A stretch of 32,513 nucleotides of DNA, from NCBI GenBank assembly GCA_004211885.1, contig SHBV01000031.1, positions 1 to 32,513 of the forward strand. Direction: 5' to 3'. Below, piece by piece: positions 16,306 to 25,800 of this stretch. How positions within the stretch are numbered: position 1 is the first letter of the stretch; the number at the start of each line of letters is the position of its first letter. The translations under genes and the position numbers were made by a program. The notes under the pieces are model-generated. The model ran no database searches. It was not told where the DNA came from and saw nothing but the letters and a program-made list of their open reading frames with translations. Origin of the DNA: Verrucomicrobiaceae bacterium (GTDB lineage Bacteria > Verrucomicrobiota > Verrucomicrobiia > Verrucomicrobiales > DEV007).

Positions 16306-19053
16306 ATGAGCAACGCTCAGCTCCAGAGTCTCAGCGCTCACGCCAAACAGAGGTTAGATCGCAAAAAAACTGCCAAGCTCAATCGCGAGGACAAGCTCGA
16401 ACTCTACCGAAGATTTCTTAAGACTGAGGAACATAGGATTTTATTGTATCATCGGAGCGGAGGCTCAGGCAAGAGAGTTACCAAAAGGAGAGCCGATCTA
16501 ATTGAAATCCTTTTAAAGCATCTTTACATGGATGCCACAGATTCATCCGAGGGAAAATTCCCAGAAGTGACCCTAGTTGCAATAGGTGGGTTCGGACGCG
16601 GAAATCTTAACCCATGTAGTGATGTGGATCTACTTTTCCTGCATCCGAAAGGTGCAAAGGGCCTACCAAAAGAAGCCGCTCAAATGATAGAGAGCGTCCT
16701 TTACATGCTCTACGACTGTGGATTCAAGGTCGGGCATGCGGTCCGGTCCATCAAAGAAACAATAATTGAAGCCAATTCTGACAACCGGACCAAGTCTTCT
16801 ATAATTGAATCTCGAATGCTCTTCGGCGACGAATCTCTCTATGACTCGATGCTCAATGATTTTTATAAGAGCTGCATCAAGGGTCACGGTGAGGATTATC
16901 TTAAAGTACGGTTAGAGGATATTAGACTAAGACACATTAAGTGGAGCGGGACACCATTCCTTCAAGAACCCCATATTAAGGAGGGTTGTGGAGGACTCAG
17001 AGACTATCATAACCTAATTTGGATCAATTTTGTAAGGCGCAAGAGCACAAACATCAAGGACCTCGTCGAAGCAAAGATGCTTTCTCCTGGAGCTTATAGG
17101 CAAATTCAAAACGCTTACGAATTTCTTCTCAAAGTTCGTAACGAAATGCACTATATCCAAAAAAGATCAACGGACATACTGACACTCCAACTGCAAGGAG
17201 AAGTAGCTAAGAGCCTAGGTTATAAGCAAAGAGGCATCTTACGTAAAATTGAAGGGTTCATGAGAGATTATTATACCCACAGTAATAATCTTTTCTTACA
17301 AGCAAAAGAAATTGGAGACCGATTTTATCTTGAGCAAAGAGAGTCAGAAAATAAGAAACCAATCATCGGTTTCTTGGCCAGAAGAAAATTCAAAGTCGAA
17401 CATTTCGATGGCTTTATTGCAAAAAATAATCGGATATATCCTAAATCCAGCAAAGTCTTTCAAGAAGATCCGGACCGTTTAATTGGTATTTTTCAGCATG
17501 CTCAGGTCCGCCATCTGCGTCTGGCTCCGGAACTCTCAGAACTCATTAAACGTAACTGGAAACTCATCAACAGAGCGTTCAGATACAGTGACGCTAATAG
17601 GGACACTTTCGAAGCGATACTTTCCCGCAAAGGGGATGCGAGTAGCTCACTTCGAGAGATGCACAGTTCGGGCATTCTGGGAAGGTACTTACCAGAATTC
17701 GGCGCACTAACTAATCTGGTACAACATGAGTTCTTTCACAGATATTCAGCTGATGAGCATACCCTAAGAGTGGCCGAAGAACTGGACAAATTAATATTGG
17801 AAAGTGAAGATCAGAAAAAGAATCTCTACAGGGAAATTTATCAAGAAATCGAAGATCCGTTCGTCCTATATCTGGCAGTCCTTCTCCATGACACAGGAAG
17901 ATCAATGAACACTTCGCAGCATGAAGACGCAAGCGCAACACTTGCCCAAAACGTTGCGCGTCGGTTCTCCCTCAAAACTAAAAGACGGCAGCTCCTATTG
18001 TTTCTTGTAAATTCTCACCTCGAACTCTGGAGAACAGCGAACACTAAGAACATTGATGACCCTAATACTATCGTAAAATTTGCTCAAATCGTTGGGTCCA
18101 AGCGTTGGCTTAATTATCTAATGTTACTCACCTACGCTGATTCGCGAGGGACCGATCTTAAATCATGGACTGACACCAAAGAAGCTCCTCTCCGTTTTTT
18201 ATTTCTTGAGACGAGGGAGTACCTCGAAGATGCGGAAGCATTCTCCAAGAAGCGAAAAGAGGCCAAAGAAGAACTACTGCAAAGAGTAATTGAAAGGTTA
18301 CCGGAAAGCCATGAGAGCACAGCCATGAATCATTTCATTGAAATGCCCGCGAGGTACTTCATGCGCAATGAAGCTTCCCACATTGCACGCCACATTAAAC
18401 TTCTAGTCGACTACTTTAAGGACTGGGCAAATTCTGATGAAATATCCGAGCCGACACTGCATTGGCGCGAGATTGCTCAGCAAGGGTGCAGCGAGTTCAG
18501 TGTCATATGGCAAGATCAGCACAATCTAGCATCTTGTCTTACTGGTGCGCTAGCTGCCCAAAAAGTTAATATCATTTCAGCTGAATTCTTCGCCAGGGGT
18601 GACGGCGTCGTCTTTGACATATTTCGTGTATGCTCTACAAAGTTCGAACCAATCACCTCGCTAAATAAGAAAAAAAATATTGAGAAGCTTTTAGTTTCGG
18701 GTCTAAACGATAATAACTTCTCTTACGATGATCTTATCAAGGAAGCCGACAAGGATCTACTCGACTGGCACGAGCTAGCTGATCAGTTCCCCCAAAGGGT
18801 TTACATAAATAATGAGGCCGATGAGAATCATACCCTCATTGAAATTCAGGCACTCGACAGGATCGGATTGCTCCACAATATACTCTCCTCGATCGCGGAA
18901 ATAGAACTCGAAGTAACCCATGCCCGCATCACAACAACGCGCGGCGCAGCTATTGATACTATTTATGTTGTCACATCAGAAGGGAATAGACTCACAGATG
19001 AAAAGATTTTATCTCAACTCCTTACTAGCCTAGAAAAAGCAATCGAAATATAA
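16306..19053 (+). CDS. glnD: [Protein-PII] uridylyltransferase/uridylyl-removing enzyme GlnD
   Basis: A 915-residue bifunctional nitrogen sensor that uridylylates PII proteins when glutamine is low and removes UMP when it is high. The nucleotidyltransferase motif GGFGRGNLNPCSDVDLL (94-110) has the GG and both catalytic aspartates (106, 108). The PII-uridylyltransferase helical region follows (KEGCGGLRDYHNL near 230). The HD hydrolase domain has a His in RYSADEHTLRVAEEL and His528-Asp529 in AVLLHDTGRS, with a second HED cluster. Two ACT domains end the protein: one near 730-800 (NLASCLTGALAAQKVNIISA) and one near 845-915 (LDRIGLLHNILSSIAEIE), which sense glutamine. Both activities look intact. 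No glnB or glnK lies in the window. It is coupled to pgi, an unusual partner, so expression may follow carbon metabolism. Confidence 0.95.
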   Translation: MSNAQLQSLSAHAKQRLDRKKTAKLNREDKLELYRRFLKTEEHRILLYHRSGGSGKRVTKRRADLIEILLKHLYMDATDSSEGKFPEVTLVAIGGFGRGNLNPCSDVDLLFLHPKGAKGLPKEAAQMIESVLYMLYDCGFKVGHAVRSIKETIIEANSDNRTKSSIIESRMLFGDESLYDSMLNDFYKSCIKGHGEDYLKVRLEDIRLRHIKWSGTPFLQEPHIKEGCGGLRDYHNLIWINFVRRKSTNIKDLVEAKMLSPGAYRQIQNAYEFLLKVRNEMHYIQKRSTDILTLQLQGEVAKSLGYKQRGILRKIEGFMRDYYTHSNNLFLQAKEIGDRFYLEQRESENKKPIIGFLARRKFKVEHFDGFIAKNNRIYPKSSKVFQEDPDRLIGIFQHAQVRHLRLAPELSELIKRNWKLINRAFRYSDANRDTFEAILSRKGDASSSLREMHSSGILGRYLPEFGALTNLVQHEFFHRYSADEHTLRVAEELDKLILESEDQKKNLYREIYQEIEDPFVLYLAVLLHDTGRSMNTSQHEDASATLAQNVARRFSLKTKRRQLLLFLVNSHLELWRTANTKNIDDPNTIVKFAQIVGSKRWLNYLMLLTYADSRGTDLKSWTDTKEAPLRFLFLETREYLEDAEAFSKKRKEAKEELLQRVIERLPESHESTAMNHFIEMPARYFMRNEASHIARHIKLLVDYFKDWANSDEISEPTLHWREIAQQGCSEFSVIWQDQHNLASCLTGALAAQKVNIISAEFFARGDGVVFDIFRVCSTKFEPITSLNKKKNIEKLLVSGLNDNNFSYDDLIKEADKDLLDWHELADQFPQRVYINNEADENHTLIEIQALDRIGLLHNILSSIAEIELEVTHARITTTRGAAIDTIYVVTSEGNRLTDEKILSQLLTSLEKAIEI

Positions 19054-19064
19054 AGTTCCCAAAA

Positions 19065-19090
19065 AGTTAATTAATTCATTAATATTAACT
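19065..19090 (+). terminator. AT-rich hairpin after glnD
   Basis: AGTTAAT (19065-19071) pairs with ATTAACT (19084-19090), and the inner TAAT/ATTA extends the stem across a 2-nt bulge. There is no clear U tract. It resembles the hairpin after the histidine phosphatase gene and may be a weak terminator or 3' stabiliser. Confidence 0.28.
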
Positions 19091-19140
19091 ATCCTATTTA
19101 AGAAGAATAAATTTGTATCATTCTTATTAGACGCTTGCTC

Positions 19141-19169
19141 TTGACACCGACTTCCATAAAAATTAGGCA
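19141..19169 (+). promoter_or_regulatory. Candidate promoter for the sugar isomerase-like gene
   Basis: A perfect TTGACA (19141-19146) is followed after 17 nt by TAGGCA (19164-19169), a poor -10 match. The start codon is 30 nt further on. The -35 match and the 145-bp gap make a promoter likely somewhere here. Confidence 0.3.
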
Positions 19170-19198
19170 TTAAGTTAATAAAAAATTTCAAATAAACT

Positions 19199-20224
19199 AT
19201 GAGCAAACCAAAACTTCATAACGCAATGTGGCCCGGACTCGTCGGTAAAGGTGACGATGAGGGACAAGAACCACCAATTAGTCTCGAGCGCATGCTAGAA
19301 TTAACGGCAGCCGCAGAAGTCAATGGAACCAAATTTGATGGCATTGACTACTTTCTTTTCTTGCCGCACACGGACCCTCAAGCCAGTGATGATGATCTGA
19401 AGGCGATCGCCGACTTGATTCAAGGCAAAGGTTTTGATGTGGGCTCGCTCGTGGCTCCCATTTGGCCTGGGACCGTCGGAGATTCCGCCATGGGGGACGC
19501 AGAACAACGCGCCAAGTTCCTTGATGCCGTTAAAATGGCATGCAGAGTCGCAGGTGTTTTCAATGGGCATGGTGTCCGTAAGCATGGTGTCATACGCATC
19601 GATTCTGCTGAGTTCGGAGTCGAGAAGTGGGCCGAAAATCCTTCTGCTAATACAGCGACCATCGTCGAAACTTTCCAAGAAGCTGCCAAGATTGCCGCTG
19701 ACAGTGGCGAAAGACTCGCCGCCGAAGGTGAAATTTGCTGGGCAGGAATGCATAGCTGGAAAGATATGCTGGACATACTCGAAGGAGTTGGGATGCCTGA
19801 CTCTCTAGGATTCCAGGCGGACCTCGCGCATACTTATTTATACCTTCTAGGTTATAATGCTCCTGACCATGCACTGGTCAGTGAAAATTATAGTGATGAA
19901 GAGTTCTGGGCCGCTTACGAAACAATGACAGACAAGCTCCGCCCTTGGACAATTGATTTCCATGTTGCTCAGAACGACGGTACCGTGCACGGTGCCGGCA
20001 CCCATGACAAGACAGGAAAGCATTGCCCGGCAGATGACCCGAACGGCAAGCTTGATATCGTGAAGGCATCCGGTTACTGGCTCAAAGATGCCCAGGAAAG
20101 AGGCATTAAACATATTTGTTGGGACGGTTGTATGTTCCCTAATGAGATGCTTGAAAAAGTGGACACTTGGAACACTATCCTCGACACCATGATTCAAGTT
20201 CGTGACTCGCATGGATGGTCATAA
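19199..20224 (+). CDS. TIM-barrel sugar phosphate isomerase/epimerase-like protein
   Basis: A 341-residue soluble protein of the AP-endonuclease-2/xylose-isomerase-like TIM-barrel group, without a signal peptide. The likely metal ligands of the barrel are visible: Glu176/178 in [11 protein letters not shown], Asp208 in [12 protein letters not shown], His255 in [11 protein letters not shown], and an acidic residue in HICWDGCMF (about 318). The family isomerises or epimerises sugars and sugar acids or opens cyclitols, often as a partner of Gfo/Idh/MocA dehydrogenases. The N-terminus ([14 protein letters not shown]) recurs in PVC members as I recall them. It has its own upstream gap of 145 bp and a strong terminator downstream, so it is probably a single-gene unit. 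The substrate is unknown. Confidence 0.82.
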   Translation: MSKPKLHNAMWPGLVGKGDDEGQEPPISLERMLELTAAAEVNGTKFDGIDYFLFLPHTDPQASDDDLKAIADLIQGKGFDVGSLVAPIWPGTVGDSAMGDAEQRAKFLDAVKMACRVAGVFNGHGVRKHGVIRIDSAEFGVEKWAENPSANTATIVETFQEAAKIAADSGERLAAEGEICWAGMHSWKDMLDILEGVGMPDSLGFQADLAHTYLYLLGYNAPDHALVSENYSDEEFWAAYETMTDKLRPWTIDFHVAQNDGTVHGAGTHDKTGKHCPADDPNGKLDIVKASGYWLKDAQERGIKHICWDGCMFPNEMLEKVDTWNTILDTMIQVRDSHGWS

Positions 20225-20251
20225 GTCATCAGTAAAATAGTTCATCAATCC

Positions 20252-20287
20252 AAAAGCCGCAGTCAGTCATCGTCTGCGGCTTTTGTG
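20252..20287 (+). terminator. Rho-independent terminator after the isomerase-like gene
   Basis: AAAAGCCGCAG (20252-20262) and CTGCGGCTTTT (20274-20284) form a perfect 11-bp stem with an 11-nt loop, ending in a TTTT run. This is the strongest terminator in the window. The A-rich 5' arm means it could also act on the opposite strand. Confidence 0.92.
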
Positions 20288-20313
20288 TAATTAATAATTA
20301 CCGATAAAACGTA

Positions 20314-21198
20314 GTGAATCGCGATTATGCAAAACTTCATTTTGTTGTCATCCTGTGGGGATTCACCGCAATCCTTGGTGAACTAATTCAACTCGAAAGT
20401 CCGGTCCTCGTTTTTTACCGGGTCGGGCTTTCCGGAATCATTCTGGCAATATTAATTAAAACAATAAAGGCGCCAGGAGTAGAATCGAGAAAGGGTCAAA
20501 TGCAAATGCTGGCAAACGGACTCTTGCTCGGGACCCATTGGACTCTATTTTTTTTGTCAGTGAAAATTGCCAATGTTTCAGTCTGCATGATTGGAATGGC
20601 AACGACTTCGCTGTGGACTGCAATCCTAGAACCTCTCCTAGTTAAGAAACGTTCGTTCCGCGCCTACGAATTTGGGCTCGGAGGAATCATGATTGCCGCC
20701 ATAGCGCTGATCGTCGGGAGTGACTTTAATTATCTTAGTGGTCTTTTAATCGCAATTTTTTCAGCCGGGATAGGCACTCTATTTTCAATTCTTAACAGCC
20801 GATTTACCAAAAAATATAACCATTACACTATCGCTCTTTACCAAATGATAGGGGCGACTCTCATCGCTGGGGCAGGGATCCTTCTGACTGCGCTATGGAA
20901 GAAAAGCATGCCTAATCTCATGCCCTCCTATCAGGACATTGGGTGGATGCTCTTACTGGTCTGCTTATGCACCGTATATGCTTATGCTCAATATATAGAG
21001 CTACTAAAACGGCTCAGCGTCTTCACTATTCACCTCGCTTATAATCTGGAACCTGTTTATGGGATGCTTTTTGCAGCCCTATTTTTTAGTGAGCATCACT
21101 TATTTGGGCCTTTATTCTATTGCGGAACAGCTATAATATTCATATCTGTTATAATTCACTCTTTCTTAGAACGCCCACAAAAACAGATACTTCTGTAA
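20314..21198 (+). CDS. EamA/DMT-family transporter
   Basis: A 294-residue inner-membrane protein of the drug/metabolite transporter superfamily. It has about ten hydrophobic helices in two EamA repeats of five. The first starts FVVILWGFTAILGELIQ and contains VLVFYRVGLSGIILAIL, the usual Y-R motif of TM2. The second starts GLLIAIFSAGIGTLFSILNS and ends YNLEPVYGMLFAALFFSEH, with the conserved E-P pair. Such proteins export amino acids, nucleosides or other metabolites, and some take them up. The start is GTG at 20314, and no Shine-Dalgarno is seen. It follows a strong terminator, so it needs its own promoter in the short gap. It is followed 37 bp later by the cytochrome/WD40 gene. Confidence 0.9.
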   Translation: MNRDYAKLHFVVILWGFTAILGELIQLESPVLVFYRVGLSGIILAILIKTIKAPGVESRKGQMQMLANGLLLGTHWTLFFLSVKIANVSVCMIGMATTSLWTAILEPLLVKKRSFRAYEFGLGGIMIAAIALIVGSDFNYLSGLLIAIFSAGIGTLFSILNSRFTKKYNHYTIALYQMIGATLIAGAGILLTALWKKSMPNLMPSYQDIGWMLLLVCLCTVYAYAQYIELLKRLSVFTIHLAYNLEPVYGMLFAALFFSEHHLFGPLFYCGTAIIFISVIIHSFLERPQKQILL

Positions 21199-21235
21199 CT
21201 TGAATGGACAGGCCAAATCTCTTACAATACTAAAA

Positions 21236-22741
21236 ATGAATTCGCCTCTTTTTACCCGCTTCACTTGCCCGTTACTGAGTCTGCTAATTTTTACCCAATT
21301 AGCGAAAGGCAAAGAAGAGGAACCAACAAATAAAGACATCAGTTATTACAAAGACATCAGACCAATCTTTCAGGCCAATTGTCAGGGATGCCATCAGCCC
21401 TCCAAAGCAAAAGGAAAGTACATAATGACTGAGTTTGATAAACTCATTGCTGGAGGTGACAGCGGTGACGCCGCAATAGTACCAAGCGATCTTGAGAAGA
21501 GTTATATCGTAGAATTAATTACTCCTGAGAACGGTGAAGCTGAAATGCCTCAGAAAGCTGACCCATTGCACGAAACAGAAATCGCTTTAATAAAAAAATG
21601 GATCTCTGAAGGAGCGAAAGACGATACACCAGAAGGAGCCAAACAAAGATACACTGCAGAGAATCCACCAGAGTACGTTAAGCCACCGGTCATCAGTGCC
21701 TTAGACTATTCACCGGACGGTTCATTGTTAGCTATTTCAGGGTTTCATGAAGTTCTGATTCATAAGTCTGACGGGTCCGCAATGGAATCAAGGCTAGTTG
21801 GTTTGTCTGAGAGGATCGAGTCAATATCGTTCTCACCGGACGGTAAAAAGATTGCCGTGACTGGAGGATTACCCGCAAGAATGGGTGAAGTCCAAGTATG
21901 GGACGTTACGACAAGGAAGCTCAGCTTATCGGTTCCTGTAACTTATGATACGGTTTACGGTGGGAGCTGGTCACCGGACGGAAAACTCATCGCTTTCGGA
22001 TGTTCTGACACTACAGTCAGAGCAATCGACGCAAAAACCGGTAAGCAAGTCCTGTTCATGGGAAGCCATAATAACTGGGTCATCGATACCGTATTTTCCA
22101 TGAAAAGTGATTATCTTGTATCCGTTGGAAGAGACATGTCAGCCAAACTGACCAAAGTCGACGAACAAAGATTCATAGACAACATCACTTCAATTACACC
22201 CAAAGCCCTCAAGGGTGGAATCTTATCCGTGACGAGGCACCCTTCGAGAGACGAAATCTTATTTGGAGGAGCTGACGGAGTCCCAAAGATTTATCGAACT
22301 CAGCGCGTCAAAAAGCGTGAAATCGGAGACGATTCGAACCAACTATGGAAACTCCCTCCACTGAAGGGGCGAATATTCGCCGTTGACTGGAGCAAGGACG
22401 GAAAACTCATCGCGGCAGGAAGTAGCCTCGATGGTAACGGTTACCTTCATATTTACAGCATAGATCCAGATTACAAGGTACCGGGAGACATCGATGGAAT
22501 CATTAAAAAACCAGTCCAGAGCCGCAACGGCGGTGAACGCAATAAACTCAATGACTATTTCAAGAATGGCATCAAAACCATTGCCACAATTGACTCGATC
22601 CCATCAGGAATCTATTCAGTGAGATTTAATCCTGCAGGAACCCAAATCGCCGCTGCCGGATCTGATGGGCATGTGAGAATCTTTGATACCACGAACGGAC
22701 AGAAAGTCACTGAATTTGTCCCTGTACCCATAAACCAATAG
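21236..22741 (+). CDS. Secreted cytochrome c-domain (PSCyt1) plus WD40 propeller protein
   Basis: ATG 21236 is preferred to an in-frame TTG at 21200 because it begins a Sec signal (NSPLFTRFTCPLLSLLIFTQ). Next comes a planctomycete-type cytochrome C domain. The haem motif is C49-Q-G-C52-H53 (FQANCQGCHQPSK), and a distal Met lies in GEAEMPQKADPL, a plausible axial ligand. Residues about 140-500 form a WD40-like beta-propeller, with SPDGKKIAVTGG, SPDGKLIAFGCSDTTVRAID and FNPAGTQIAAAGSDGHVRIF blades. Covalent haem would need a cytochrome c maturation system elsewhere. It is the first gene of a cluster typical of PVC bacteria, leading to DUF1549/DUF1553 and DUF1501 genes. Electron transfer or binding to surface partners is inferred. 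Its biological role in the phylum is undefined. Confidence 0.88.
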   Translation: MNSPLFTRFTCPLLSLLIFTQLAKGKEEEPTNKDISYYKDIRPIFQANCQGCHQPSKAKGKYIMTEFDKLIAGGDSGDAAIVPSDLEKSYIVELITPENGEAEMPQKADPLHETEIALIKKWISEGAKDDTPEGAKQRYTAENPPEYVKPPVISALDYSPDGSLLAISGFHEVLIHKSDGSAMESRLVGLSERIESISFSPDGKKIAVTGGLPARMGEVQVWDVTTRKLSLSVPVTYDTVYGGSWSPDGKLIAFGCSDTTVRAIDAKTGKQVLFMGSHNNWVIDTVFSMKSDYLVSVGRDMSAKLTKVDEQRFIDNITSITPKALKGGILSVTRHPSRDEILFGGADGVPKIYRTQRVKKREIGDDSNQLWKLPPLKGRIFAVDWSKDGKLIAAGSSLDGNGYLHIYSIDPDYKVPGDIDGIIKKPVQSRNGGERNKLNDYFKNGIKTIATIDSIPSGIYSVRFNPAGTQIAAAGSDGHVRIFDTTNGQKVTEFVPVPINQ

Positions 22742-22801
22742 GAAATCATATACAGGAACTGCCAGAGCATTAACTTTAAAATTCACGCACTACTTTAATT
22801 T

Positions 22802-25800
22802 ATGACAGCACTGAAAAATCTAATCTGCACGGGAACGATTCTCTTGTTCATTTTAACTTGTGGGCTAAATGCCGAAGAAAATTTACCAGACATTGAATCT
22901 CTCTCGTTAAACCCGACAGAAATTCAACTCGGTTCTCCTTTTGCTAATGCTCAAGTCATCGCCACAGCAAAACTAATTGGCGGAGACAGCATAGATGTGA
23001 CGAGGCTAGCTAAAGTCAATATCCAGGGGGATTCCGTAAAAATAAATGAGTCCGGTTTTGTCGAGCCTTTAAAAGATGGCAATTCCACAATCAATTTCGA
23101 ACTCAAAGGGAAAACAGTCAGTCTCTCAGTGAAAGTGCTTGGACAGGAAAATGAATTTAAACCAGACTACGTCAGAGACATTATGCCTGTCATCTCTAGG
23201 ATGGGCTGTAACGCGGGCACTTGCCATGGCTCGAAGGACGGAAAGAATGGGTTCAAACTCTCATTGAGAGGATATGATCCAATCTATGATATTCGTGCCT
23301 TCACTGATGACTTGGGCGGAAGGCGCGTCAACGTTGCTGCTCCTGACTCAAGTCTATTGTTGCTAAAAGCGACCGGAGCCGTCCCACACGAAGGAGGTCA
23401 AGTCACTAAAATTAATTCAAACTATTACAACATTGTAAAGAGTTGGATCGCAAGTGGGGCCAAGCTGAACCTCTCGACTCCTAAAGTTAAAGGGATCGAA
23501 GTTTTTCCAAAGAATCCAGTAGTTCAGACAATTGGAACCAAACAACAGATCCGGGTCGTCGCCACTTATAGTGACGGAATCAAGAGAGACGTTACTAAAG
23601 ATGCTTTTGTGCAAAGTGGAAATACCGAAGTGGCCGAACCAGAAAAAGAAAGTCATTCTCTGATCAATACTATCCGCAGAGGAGAAGCTCCGATACTGAT
23701 CCGTTACGAGGGAAATTATACCGCCACTACTGTCACAGTCATGGGGGACAGGAGCGGATTCGTTTGGCAACAGCCTGCCGCAAATAACAAGGTCGATGAA
23801 CTAGTCGCATCTAAATGGGAACGCATGAAGATACTACCTTCTGGCCTATGTGATGATTATGAATTTGTGAGAAGAGCATACCTCGACATTACCGGATTAC
23901 CCCCATCATCTCAGGTCATACAGGACTTTGTCTCTGATAATACAAATCAGAAAAAGAAAAGAGACGCTCTCATTGATCGCCTCATAGGATCCGAAGAGTA
24001 CATCGATCATTGGACCAATAAGTGGGCCGACTTACTGCAAGTGAACCGAAAGTTTCTCGGTCAGGAAGGAGCGAAGGGACTCCGCCAGTGGATCAGGATG
24101 CAAGTTCAAAACAATAAGCCTTACGATCAGTTTGTCCGTGAGATCATCACGGCCACAGGCTCAAACAAAACAAACCCAGCAGCTTCATATTATAAAATAT
24201 TGCGTGATCCTGACGCACTAATGGAAAATACCACTCACCTTTTCTTAGCGACCCGGTTCAATTGTAATAAGTGCCATGACCATCCATTCGAGAGATGGAC
24301 GCAGGACCAGTATTACGAGTTAGCGGCGTACTTTGCTCAAGTTGATTTAAAAAGGGATCCAGCTTCAGGCAAAAATAATATTGGAGGCACTGCAGTCGAA
24401 GGTGCGAAGCCTCTTTACGAACTTATTTCTGACAAGAAAGAGGGGGAAGTTATCCACGACAGGACCAAAGAAGTGTCTGCGCCCTCTTTCCCTTATTTGG
24501 CCGGCAGAGACATTACTAAACCAACTAAAGAAACGAGAAGGGCCGAACTGGCCGACTGGATCACTGCTCCAGGGAACCAGTACTTTGCTTCTAGTTACGT
24601 GAACCGGCTATGGGGATACATGCTAGGGACAGGAATCATAGAACCTCTCGATGATATTCGTGCCGGGAACCCACCAAGTAATCCTGAGCTTTTGAAATAT
24701 CTGGAAAAAGAATTCATCAGTAGTAATTTTAACCCCCAGCACGTGCTACGTTTGATCTGCAAATCGAGAACATATCAGCTCTCCATTGAAACTAACAAAT
24801 GGAACAATGATGATAATACTAACTTCTCTCACGGTAAGGCACGAAGACTACCAGCAGAAGTGCTCTACGATGCGATTCACACATCATTAGGCGCTCAGCC
24901 CAACTTTCCTGGTGTTCCAGCCGGAACTAGAGCAGCTCAACTCCCTGACGTCGGCATCAAGTTGCCTGATGGATTCCTAGATAATGCTGGAAGACCTGTC
25001 CGGGAAAGTGCTTGTGAGTGCGAAAGAAGTAGCGGCCTTCAACTCGGACCAATCATGGCTCTCGTCTCTGGACCAACTGTCGGTAATGCCATCAGTGATC
25101 CAAAAAATGTTCTTCCAAAATTAGTCGAGTCATCAGAAGACGACAGAAAAGTCATTAATGAAATCTTCCTCAGGCTCTTGTCACGACCAGCAAACGAAGA
25201 CGAACTCACTGCAAGCCTCTCAATGCTTGATGCCGTAGAAAAGGATCATGCAAACATTATTAGCAAAGTTCAGGAAAGAGAAGCTCTACTTAAAGAAGAG
25301 ACCGTAAAAGCCGAGAAGCAAAGAGAAACGAAGATCACTCAGGCAAAAAAATCACTCACTGACTATCAAGCCAGTATCGCTGAACGCGAAGCTAAACTTA
25401 ATAAGGAACAAGCTGACAAAGTCGCAGCCGCTGAGAAGGGAGTTAAAGAATTTGAGAAAATGATCCCACAAAAGGTTTCCGAATGGGCCAATGCAAATTC
25501 ATCAGAATCAGCATGGGAAGTCATTAACCCAATAGGCTTTAATTCAACGAATGGCTCTAAGCTTGAACTTGAAAATGATAGTTCACTCTTTGCATCCGGT
25601 AAAAATGGAATCGGTAATTATAGAATATATGCCACAACAGCCATCGATAATATTACTGGCGTTAGAATCGAGACCATTCCAGACCAAAGGCTTCCAAAGG
25701 GAGGACCAGGTAGGTCTGGTAGTGACGGAAACTTTGTCCTGACTGAATTTGAAGTTCATGGTTCAGGTGTCCAAAAAAAGGAAGACTGGAAAGTCGTTAA

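Noticed and set aside
23207..23227. Broken haem motif (CX4CH) in the DUF1549/DUF1553 protein
   Set aside because: The CX4CH form is, to my knowledge, usual at this site in the family, so it is not evidence of decay.
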